A stretch of 7,134 bases of DNA. Origin: Ruminococcaceae bacterium UBA6842. GTDB taxonomy: Bacteria; Bacillota; Clostridia; Oscillospirales; Acutalibacteraceae. The stretch is from contig DKDS01000085.1 of NCBI GenBank assembly GCA_002451855.1, positions 1-7,134 on the forward strand. The letters are read 5' to 3'. The translations under genes and the position numbers were made by a program. Below, one piece after another: positions 1 through 5,233 of the stretch; position 1 is the first letter of the stretch, and every line of letters starts with the position of its first letter. The notes beneath the pieces are model-generated. The model saw only the letters and a program-made list of their open reading frames with translations, was not told where the DNA came from and searched no databases.

Positions 1-647
1 CCCGTAACCGCCGTTTCAAGCACGCCGCCCACGCTGTCTCCTAAAGACTTTGCCTCAAGTATTCTGTCCTTCATTTTTTCGCCTGCCGTGCTGTCAAGAA
101 CGGCAAACTCCGCTTTTGAAAGCAGGCTTATATCCGAAGCGTAATCGCCGAAATCACGGTCGCTTACACCAGCAAGCCTTTTTATGTGGGTTCCGATATA
201 TATATTCTTCTTTCTGAGCGCCGAAATCGCAATAGCACCTGCCGCAACTATTCCCGCGGTTATTCTGCCGCTGAAGTGACCGCCGCCCCTGTAATCTTCA
301 AAGCCGTGGTACTTGCAGTAAGCGGTATAATCGGCGTGACCGGGGCGTGCCTTTGAGCGAAGTTCCCCGTAATCGGCGGAGCGTGTATTTTCGTTCGGTA
401 TTACAATACAGATAGGTGTGCCTGTGGTCTTTCCGTTAAACACACCGCTTTCGATAACAAAATTGTCCTGCTCCTTTCTCGGCGTTGATATAGCGCCTAC
501 GGGACGGCGGAGCGAAAGCTGAGAACGTATAAATTCCTCGTCAACCTCAATACCGGGCGCTAACCCGTCAAGAACGGCGCCGATACCGTTTCCGTGGCTT
601 TCGCCGAAAATAGTAAGTATAACGGAGCTTCCCATACTGTTTTTCAT
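1..647 (-). CDS. aroC: Chorismate synthase (AroC), C-terminus cut by window edge
   Basis: Catalyses the last step of the shikimate pathway, EPSP to chorismate, using reduced FMN. Reverse translation from position 647 stays open for 215 codons to the left edge; the family is usually about 360-390 residues, so roughly the last 40% is missing. Visible motifs are FGESHG (residues 14-19, with the active-site His18), RRP (47-49), TPRKEQD (55-61), TTGTPI (74-79), RPGHADY (101-107, with the second conserved His104) and YRGGGHFSGR (119-128). The last replaces the GGRSSAR of E. coli and is the form I know from Clostridia. The ATG at 647 is chosen because AAGGAG lies 9 bases upstream (657-662) and the codon overlaps the aroB stop by one base (TAATG). 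The in-frame ATG at 635 is too far from that site. It is the fourth gene of the attenuated aromatic operon. Family assignment is very secure. Confidence 0.97.
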   Translation of the reverse strand, partial: MKNSMGSSVILTIFGESHGNGIGAVLDGLAPGIEVDEEFIRSQLSLRRPVGAISTPRKEQDNFVIESGVFNGKTTGTPICIVIPNENTRSADYGELRSKARPGHADYTAYCKYHGFEDYRGGGHFSGRITAGIVAAGAIAISALRKKNIYIGTHIKRLAGVSDRDFGDYASDISLLSKAEFAVLDSTAGEKMKDRILEAKSLGDSVGGVLETAVT

Positions 648-1654
648 TAAAGCGCACTCCTTATCTGCTTTTCAAATTCGTAAAACGGCATTTCCCTCAT
701 TTCGTAGCTGCCCACCTCGGGTACAAAAATTACCGTAATTTTATCGCCCGACATTTTTTTGTCGTGCTTCATTGCGTTTATGATAGCTTCGGCGTCGGTT
801 TCAGTTTTTGTGGGTAAATTAAGCTTTTTAAGCACCGAAATAAGTCTCGGTCTTACGGCATCCGAGCACATCGGTATCATACCGAGCGCAACACACTCGC
901 CGTGATAAAGCTTTTCCATAGCGTTTTCGCTTTCTATCGCATGGGCAAGGGTATGGCCGAAATTAAGTATTTTACGCAGTCCACCCTCTTTTTCGTCCTT
1001 TTCCACCACATAACGCTTGATTTTAAGCGAGCCTTCGATAATTTTATCAATATTTGCCGTTATATCGCCGTTTTCGAACAGCTCAAAAAGCTCCTTATCC
1101 GATGTAAGCGACATTTTGACCGCCTCGGCAAGACCGTTTGAAATTTGCCTGTCGGGCAGGGTTTTCAGCATATCGGGGTCTATTATTACCGCTTTCGGCG
1201 GATAAAAAGCTCCTACAATATTTTTATATCCATAGAAATCGACCGCAACCTTTCCGCCGATTGAGGAGTCAACCTGTGACAGGACGGTTGTGGGTATATT
1301 GTAAAAATCAACGCCCCTCATATAGCTTGCCGCAACAAAGCCGGCAAGATCGCCCACCACGCCGCCGCCTACCGCGACAACGCAGTCGCTTCTTGTAAAA
1401 TCATTCTTCACCATTTCGGAAAGCAGGAGCTTATAGCTGTCAAGGCTTTTGGTTTTTTCGCCCTGCGGCAGCGTTACAATAAACGGAGCCTTACACGCTT
1501 GCGCAACGGTTTTTGCATATTCGGGCGGAACGCCGTCATCCGTAACTACAAGCGCCTTGCGGTCAAGCCTTAAGTATCTGTCCGCACGCTTGTGCGCTCC
1601 CCGTTCAAGGATTATATCATAGCCGCCTGCTGCGGTTTTAACGGGAATTATCAT
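647..1654 (-). CDS. aroB: 3-dehydroquinate synthase (AroB)
   Basis: Converts DAHP to 3-dehydroquinate, the second step of the shikimate pathway, using NAD and a divalent metal. The protein has 335 residues, a little short against the usual 340-370. Motifs in order are PQGEKTKS (63-70), the NAD-binding glycine stretch AVGGGVVGDLAGF (94-106), PTTVLSQVDSSIGGK (121-135), LAEAVK with metal ligand Glu177, NFGHTLAHAIE with ligand His234, and HGE with ligand His251. All three expected metal ligands are present. The usual G-K-N motif reads Y-K-N at 143-145, with the Gly one residue earlier, a small deviation. The start overlaps the pheA stop by four bases (ATGA), and a GGTGA/GAGGA site sits 3-6 bases upstream at 1658-1665, so coupling to pheA translation is likely. 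Confidence 0.97.
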   Translation of the reverse strand: MIIPVKTAAGGYDIILERGAHKRADRYLRLDRKALVVTDDGVPPEYAKTVAQACKAPFIVTLPQGEKTKSLDSYKLLLSEMVKNDFTRSDCVVAVGGGVVGDLAGFVAASYMRGVDFYNIPTTVLSQVDSSIGGKVAVDFYGYKNIVGAFYPPKAVIIDPDMLKTLPDRQISNGLAEAVKMSLTSDKELFELFENGDITANIDKIIEGSLKIKRYVVEKDEKEGGLRKILNFGHTLAHAIESENAMEKLYHGECVALGMIPMCSDAVRPRLISVLKKLNLPTKTETDAEAIINAMKHDKKMSGDKITVIFVPEVGSYEMREMPFYEFEKQIRSAL

Positions 1655-2754
1655 TCTTCCTCACCCTTTAATACTATTTCCTTTTCAAAGCTGCCCGCAA
1701 CCCGTACCGTGCTGCATTTGTTTTTCAGCTCCTTAAGCATTTCCCTGCCGTTGTCGCTGTTTATATTGCCCTCGCCCTCGGCATAGAAATAATAGCTCCA
1801 TATAAGCTCCTTTGTAGGTCTTGATTTAAGAGCGCGCAGGTTAAAGCCGTATTTTCCGATTACCTCAATAGCCTGACCCAAAAGGCCTGCCTCGTTAGGT
1901 ACGGTAAAAAGAAGAATAAACTGATTGTCGGTTTTGGACGGAGCCTTTGCTGCCTTTGAAAAAACCGCAAACCTTGTGGTGTTGTTTCCGCTTGAATTTA
2001 TATGCGCCTCAAGCTTTTTAAGGCCGAACTTTTTTGCCGCCTCGTCGCTGCCGATTGCCGCAATATCGTGTCTGCCCGACTCCGCCACCTGCTTTGCCGC
2101 AACTGCGGTGTTTACTGCCTCTGTCGGCTTAAAGCCGTGCCGTCTTATATATTCCGCGCACTGACCGAGCGCCTGCGGATGGCTTATTACCTCTTTTACC
2201 TCGTCCATAGTTGTACCCTTTACCGCAAGCAGATTTTGCACAACCTCAATATCGTATATCCCGTTTATATAAAGCGAGCCGAAAAATGTCAGATCCATAA
2301 CCTGACCTACATCGCCGTTATAGCTGTTTTCTATCGGAAGAATAACGCAGTCGCATTCTCCGTTTTCAACCGATTCGTAAGCCGTCTTGAAATCCTTGTG
2401 CGCAACGGCGGCGGCGTCCGGAAAAACACGGTTTGCCGCAATATTTGCAAACGCGCCCTCAACACCGCTGTAAGCCACTCTCATTCCCTCAAGCAGTCTG
2501 TGCTGATAGGCCTTTGAGACCTCCATATTATTCTGCAAAAAGCTTATGAAATACGGCTTTAACGCCTCATCCTTAACAAGTGCGGAATTGCGCTTTATCA
2601 CCTCTGCCTCTCTTGCGGAGTCGGTCACACGCACTCCGTTCAGCCTTTTGTACTCTGCCACCAGCCTTACGGCAGACATTCTTTTTTCAAAAAGCTGTGC
2701 CATCTGCTTGTCAATATCATTTATTTCAAGTCTTGCTTTTTCAAGGTCTGTCAT
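1651..2754 (-). CDS. pheA: Bifunctional chorismate mutase/prephenate dehydratase with ACT domain (P-protein)
   Basis: Converts chorismate to prephenate and then to phenylpyruvate, committing carbon to phenylalanine. It has 367 residues in three parts. Residues 1-90 form an AroQ-type chorismate mutase: Arg8, Arg25, Lys36, Asp45, Arg48 and Glu49 fall at a constant offset of three from the E. coli active-site residues 11, 28, 39, 48, 51 and 52, and Gln84 may match Gln88. Residues about 92-266 are prephenate dehydratase, with PIENSYNGDVG (140-150), SHPQALGQC (191-199) and the catalytic TTRF (259-262). Residues about 279-360 are the ACT regulatory domain. Its Phe-binding ESRP motif reads KSRP here (310-313), and the partner GALL-type motif reads AGLL (289-292). 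The start directly abuts the aminotransferase stop (TAA then ATG), with AGAGGAG 9 bases upstream at 2764-2770. Identity is secure; feedback behaviour is uncertain because of the ESRP change. Confidence 0.97.
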   Translation of the reverse strand: MTDLEKARLEINDIDKQMAQLFEKRMSAVRLVAEYKRLNGVRVTDSAREAEVIKRNSALVKDEALKPYFISFLQNNMEVSKAYQHRLLEGMRVAYSGVEGAFANIAANRVFPDAAAVAHKDFKTAYESVENGECDCVILPIENSYNGDVGQVMDLTFFGSLYINGIYDIEVVQNLLAVKGTTMDEVKEVISHPQALGQCAEYIRRHGFKPTEAVNTAVAAKQVAESGRHDIAAIGSDEAAKKFGLKKLEAHINSSGNNTTRFAVFSKAAKAPSKTDNQFILLFTVPNEAGLLGQAIEVIGKYGFNLRALKSRPTKELIWSYYFYAEGEGNINSDNGREMLKELKNKCSTVRVAGSFEKEIVLKGEEE

Positions 2755-3933
2755 TTACTTATACTCCTCTATCAGCGCCTTAAATGCCGGCAGTGATTTT
2801 TCTATTTGCTCTGTGGATACACAGTAGGATATTCTTACATAGCCGGTACAGCCGAAATCATCCGACGGCACTAACAGCAATTCATATTTTTTTGCTCTTT
2901 CGCAAAACGCCGCCGCGTCAGGCTCAGGCGATTTTACAAACAGGTAAAACGCTCCGTCGGGCGGTACTGCCGTATAGCCGTAATCGGTAAGAGCGCCGTA
3001 CAGCAAGTCTCTGTTCTTTTTGTAGACCGTAAGGTCGGGCGCGGCGTCTACACATTCGCCGACGGTATACTGCAAAAGGCTCGGAGCGCAGACAAATCCG
3101 AGCGCCCTGCCCGCTCCGCAGACGGCGGCATACATATCTCCGCTGTTATTTGCCGTACTCGGGATAAAAATGTAGCCTATTCTCTCACCGGGCAGCGACA
3201 GCGATTTACTGTAAGAATAGCAAACGACCGTGTTGCCGTAAAACTTCGGTATATAAGGAACTTCCGCTCCGTAGGTAAGCTCACGGTACGGCTCGTCGGA
3301 AATTATGTAAATATCCTTTTTGTATTCCGCCTGCTTTTTGTTAAGCAGCTGTGCCAGCTCTTTTATACCGTCAGCCGAAAAGACCGCTCCCGTAGGATTA
3401 TTGGGCGAATTAATTATTACGGCTCTTGTTTTTTCGGTAATCGCTTTTGCTATTTTGTCAATATCAAGCTGAAAATCAGGCTCGCTTAAAGGCACGCTTA
3501 CAAGCCTTGCACCCGCATTTTCCGTAAAGACCTTATATTCGGGGAAAAACGGAGACGGAACTATTACCTCATCGCCCGCGACAGTAAGGGCGTTAAGCGT
3601 TACGGTAAGCGACGCCGCGGCGCCGCAGGTCATATAAATAAGCTCGGGGTCGGCTTTTACCCCAAATCGTCTTTCAATACTGTCCGCAATGCTTTTGCGC
3701 ACCCGAAAATCGCCCTGAGCGGATGTATAGCCGTGCAGGGCAACAGGCTCAGTCTCCCTTATCAGGCGTCCCATAGCGTCGGTTACCGCTTTCGGAGTAG
3801 GCACACTCGGATTGCCTATACTGAAATCAAACACATTCTCCGCGCCTATCAAGGCTTTTCTTTGCTTGCCGTACTCGAACAGCTCCCTGATAACAGAACG
3901 CTTTTTACCGAGCTCTATCATTTTTTCGTTCAT
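2755..3933 (-). CDS. Class I PLP-dependent aminotransferase, probably aromatic/aspartate type
   Basis: Fold type I aminotransferase of 392 residues with the chosen start. Residues expected from aspartate aminotransferase are present: substrate-contact region FSIGNP (37-42), NSPNNPTG (175-182, PLP-contact Asn179), SDEPY (212-216, Asp213 to the pyridine nitrogen and Tyr216 to the PLP oxygen), SYSKS with the Schiff-base Lys243, Arg251 in GERIGY, and Arg367 in GYVRISY for the substrate carboxylate. As first gene of an operon with pheA it most likely makes Phe from phenylpyruvate and Tyr from 4-hydroxyphenylpyruvate. Aspartate or prephenate aminotransferase activity cannot be excluded, so no symbol is given. 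The ATG at 3933 is preferred because GGTGA (3939-3943) lies five bases upstream. The frame stays open upstream to a TTG at 4014, but that version would translate the terminator hairpin. A second ATG at 3921 has no clear ribosome binding site. Confidence 0.92.
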   Translation of the reverse strand: MNEKMIELGKKRSVIRELFEYGKQRKALIGAENVFDFSIGNPSVPTPKAVTDAMGRLIRETEPVALHGYTSAQGDFRVRKSIADSIERRFGVKADPELIYMTCGAAASLTVTLNALTVAGDEVIVPSPFFPEYKVFTENAGARLVSVPLSEPDFQLDIDKIAKAITEKTRAVIINSPNNPTGAVFSADGIKELAQLLNKKQAEYKKDIYIISDEPYRELTYGAEVPYIPKFYGNTVVCYSYSKSLSLPGERIGYIFIPSTANNSGDMYAAVCGAGRALGFVCAPSLLQYTVGECVDAAPDLTVYKKNRDLLYGALTDYGYTAVPPDGAFYLFVKSPEPDAAAFCERAKKYELLLVPSDDFGCTGYVRISYCVSTEQIEKSLPAFKALIEEYK

Positions 3934-3938
3934 AAAAG

Positions 3939-3943
3939 TCACC
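3939..3943 (-). promoter_or_regulatory. Ribosome binding site that sets the aminotransferase start
   Basis: GGTGA, the 3' part of the consensus AAGGAGGTGA, is followed by the five-base spacer CTTTT and then ATG at 3933. It lies 11 bases past the U-tract of the attenuator hairpin, so the first structural gene is translated only from transcripts that have read through the terminator. This placement is the main reason for rejecting the longer reading frame that begins at 4014. Confidence 0.8.
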
Positions 3944-3953
3944 GTATCTTTCC

Positions 3954-4004
3954 AAAACAAAGCCCGCAATGCGTTCATAAAATAAGCATGAACGATTGCG
4001 GGCT
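3954..4004 (-). terminator. Intrinsic terminator acting as attenuator ahead of the aromatic operon
   Basis: On the minus strand the arms AGCCCGCAAT + CGTTCAT (4004-3988) and ATGAACG + C + ATTGCGGGCT (3978-3961) pair over 17 bp with a single bulged C at 3971 and the nine-base loop GCTTATTTT (3987-3979). The GC-rich base of the stem is followed directly by TTGTTTT (3960-3954), giving a U-tract interrupted by one G. It lies between the promoter and the first structural gene rather than after a gene, so it must be passed for the operon to be expressed. Its bottom GC-rich arm (4004-3999) is shared with a competing upstream pairing, which marks it as a conditional terminator. Confidence 0.93.
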
Positions 4005-4057
4005 GTCCGTACAATTATTAAAAGCTTTTTAAGCTTTACAGGCGTACAGGCAGTCCG
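3999..4057 (-). promoter_or_regulatory. Putative antiterminator RNA structure
   Basis: The transcript segment CGGACTGCCTGTAC (4057-4044), inside the leader peptide gene, can pair with GTACGGACAGCCCG (4012-3999): 12 of 14 positions pair (one G-U wobble), with single mismatches A4054/C4002 and C4050/A4006. The right arm takes up 4004-3999, the GC-rich foot of the terminator 5' arm, so this pairing and the full terminator exclude each other. The enclosed loop (4043-4013) contains a small perfect hairpin, AAAGCTT-AAA-AAGCTTT (4037-4021), which shortens the effective loop. A ribosome held at the Phe/Tyr cluster would leave the left arm free, whereas a ribosome reaching the stop codon at 4031-4029 would cover it. 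The pairing is seen by hand; its energy has not been calculated. Confidence 0.75.
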
Positions 4058-4097
4058 TTATAAAATAATAAAATCGATAAATTGAATAACCGAACAT
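4029..4097 (-). CDS. Phe/Tyr-rich leader peptide (22 residues) of the aromatic operon
   Basis: A short open frame beginning MFGYSIYRFYYF and running ten more residues to TAA at 4031-4029, with one further Tyr at residue 18. Phe is at 2, 9 and 12; Tyr at 4, 7, 10, 11 and 18. Thus 8 of 22 residues are Phe or Tyr, with the run F9-Y10-Y11 and then F12, and no Trp codon. It starts about 25 bases after the predicted transcription start, has the ribosome binding site AGGGTGG (4109-4103) five bases upstream, and ends 25 bases before the terminator arm. This is the layout of amino-acid biosynthetic leader peptides such as those of E. coli pheA and trp, whose translation rate rather than product matters. 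An in-frame ATG at 4112 would add five residues but has no ribosome binding site. The peptide itself is probably without function. Confidence 0.87.
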   Translation of the reverse strand: MFGYSIYRFYYFITDCLYACKA

Positions 4098-4102
4098 TCT
4101 GT

Positions 4103-4109
4103 CCACCCT
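4103..4109 (-). promoter_or_regulatory. Ribosome binding site of the leader peptide
   Basis: AGGGTGG is followed by the five-base spacer ACAGA and ATG at 4097. GGGTGG can make six contiguous pairs (two of them G-U) with the 3' end of 16S rRNA, in the same register as the GGTGA used by the aminotransferase gene. It decides the leader start in favour of 4097 over the in-frame ATG at 4112. The string also resembles the first half of the T-box consensus, which I consider coincidental. Confidence 0.7.
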
Positions 4110-4130
4110 CATTTTTTGCTGATTTTCTTT

Positions 4131-4159
4131 ATTTTACATTATTTTTTCCGCTTTGTCAA
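4131..4159 (-). promoter_or_regulatory. Sigma-A (sigma-70 type) promoter of the aromatic operon
   Basis: The -35 hexamer TTGACA (4159-4154) matches the consensus exactly. It is separated by 17 bp (4153-4137) from the -10 hexamer TAAAAT (4136-4131), one mismatch from TATAAT. The expected transcription start is about 4125-4121, leaving only some 12-15 bases before the leader ribosome binding site. Consensus hexamers at ideal spacing predict strong constitutive initiation, consistent with control being placed downstream at the attenuator. The promoter lies about 50 bases after the stop of the mreB-like gene. Confidence 0.87.
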
Positions 4160-4210
4160 GGGAATAAATAAAATTTCTTTAATAATTTAAAGCTTTAAAC
4201 AGTTAAAATC
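4160..4210 (-). other. AT-rich spacer between the mreB-like gene and the aromatic promoter
   Basis: Fifty-one AT-rich bases holding a perfect 14-base palindrome TTTAAAGCTTTAAA (4199-4186) and a weak overlapping hairpin CTTTAA-ATTA-TTAAAG (4192-4177) followed by a T-rich stretch. The hairpin has only two G-C pairs and no clean U-tract, so I do not call it a terminator. An upstream A/T-rich element for the promoter, or a binding site at the palindrome, is possible but unproven. Confidence 0.4.
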
Positions 4211-5233
4211 TTATTCAACCGCAAGCTCCTTGATAGAACGCATCTGATAATCCACATTTTTAAGCAGCTCGGGATTTTTAAGCGCAACGGCGGCGCCCTT
4301 TACCACGCTGTGCGACGGGTCTTCAAGCTGATGAACCTCTATTCCGAGATAGTCCTTAAGCTTTTCGGCAAAGCCCGAAAGCTGTGAGCCGCCGCCCGTA
4401 AGGTTTAAACCGTCCTCGGTTATATCCGCCACAAGGTCGGGGTCGGTGCGGTTTAAAACCTGTCTTATTGCGTTGCAGATAACATCAACCGTGTCAATTA
4501 TTGCGTCGTAAACCTCGCCCGAAGAGATTTCAAAGCTTTCGGGGAGTCCCGAAAAGACATTTCTGCCCTTTGCCACAATGGCAACCTCTATATCCCTTTT
4601 AACCGCGGCGCCCACCTTAATTTTAATCATTTCGGCGGTAAGCGGTCCTATTTCCACATTATATTCCTTACGGACATACCGTATTATCTGATTGTCAAGG
4701 TCGTTTGAGGCGGTTTTAAACGATTCACAGACCGCAATTCCGCCCATTGAAATAACGGCAATATCGGTAGTACCCGCTCCTACATCGACAATAAGACTGC
4801 CCCTCGGCTTCGAAAAATCAAGTCCCAGTCCGAACGCCACCGCAAGCGGACCCTCAATTACCGAAACATTGCGGCCTCCGGCAGACTCCATAACATTAGA
4901 AAGCGAATGATGCTGAAGCTCGGTAAGACCCGCAGGCAGAGTCGCCATTATTCTCGGTCTTAATATCTTATTGCCGAATGCCTGCTGCATATAGTTTTTA
5001 AGCATTATCTCGGCAATATCGTAATCAGAAATAACGCCGTGCTCTATCGGGAAAACACATTCGAGACTGTCAGGCGTTCTTCCTATTGTTTGCTTTGCCT
5101 TTTCGCCGAAATAGACAGGCTCCCATGTCTCGCTGTCCACCGTTACGACATTCGGCAGCTCAAGAACCACTTTTGAGCTTGAAAATATTACGGTTTTTGA
5201 AGATCCTAAATCTATACCAATATCAGTTGCCAT
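4211..5233 (-). CDS. Divergent MreB/Mbl-family bacterial actin homologue
   Basis: Actin/HSP70-fold ATPase of 340 residues, close to the MreB norm of about 330-350. MreB-family proteins form membrane-associated filaments that guide cell-wall elongation. Motifs: phosphate-1 loop DLGSSKT (8-14), RPRIMATLPAGLT (92-104), phosphate-2 loop DVGAGTTD (150-157), TAEMIKIKVGAA (about 199-210 region) and adenosine motif LTGGG (278-282). Several signature positions differ from canonical MreB: DLGTAN is DLGSSK, EEPMAAA is EGPLAVA (127-133), and DIGGGTTE is DVGAGTTD. Only three residues precede DIGIDLG, so there is no N-terminal amphipathic helix. This looks like a paralogue rather than the main MreB, and no MreC/MreD neighbours are visible. 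The start overlaps comF by 11 bases and has GAGGA five bases upstream. A filament role in cell shape is likely by family; the exact role is unknown. Confidence 0.85.
   Translation of the reverse strand: MATDIGIDLGSSKTVIFSSSKVVLELPNVVTVDSETWEPVYFGEKAKQTIGRTPDSLECVFPIEHGVISDYDIAEIMLKNYMQQAFGNKILRPRIMATLPAGLTELQHHSLSNVMESAGGRNVSVIEGPLAVAFGLGLDFSKPRGSLIVDVGAGTTDIAVISMGGIAVCESFKTASNDLDNQIIRYVRKEYNVEIGPLTAEMIKIKVGAAVKRDIEVAIVAKGRNVFSGLPESFEISSGEVYDAIIDTVDVICNAIRQVLNRTDPDLVADITEDGLNLTGGGSQLSGFAEKLKDYLGIEVHQLEDPSHSVVKGAAVALKNPELLKNVDYQMRSIKELAVE

Noticed and set aside
2002..2517. Plus-strand open frame of 171 codons, and similar ones at 5929-6417, 3733-4032 and 902-1141.
   Set aside because: They lie opposite well-supported genes, show no recognisable domain, and have the low-complexity or cysteine/arginine-rich look of antisense reading. 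No plus-strand promoter or ribosome binding site supports them.
2755..4014. Longer 419-residue version of the aminotransferase starting at TTG 4014.
   Set aside because: It would translate the terminator stem-loop, has no ribosome binding site at 4014, and the additional residues do not look like the family N-terminus. ATG 3933 has GGTGA at five bases.
4099..4109. AGGGTGGAC resembles the start of the T-box consensus (AGGGTGG followed by ACCGCG).
   Set aside because: The ACCGCG half is missing, the match sits about 15 bases from the predicted transcription start with no room for Stem I or a specifier loop, and it is not next to the terminator. It is better explained as the leader ribosome binding site.
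4029..4112. 27-residue form of the leader peptide starting at ATG 4112.
   Set aside because: It is in frame but has no ribosome binding site within the short stretch after the predicted transcription start. It cannot be fully excluded and would not change the attenuation model.
4186..4199. Perfect palindrome TTTAAAGCTTTAAA after the mreB-like gene, considered as a terminator or operator.
   Set aside because: It has no loop, few G-C pairs and no following clean U-tract, and AAGCTT strings are frequent in this AT-rich spacer and elsewhere in the window. It is kept only as a note on the spacer.
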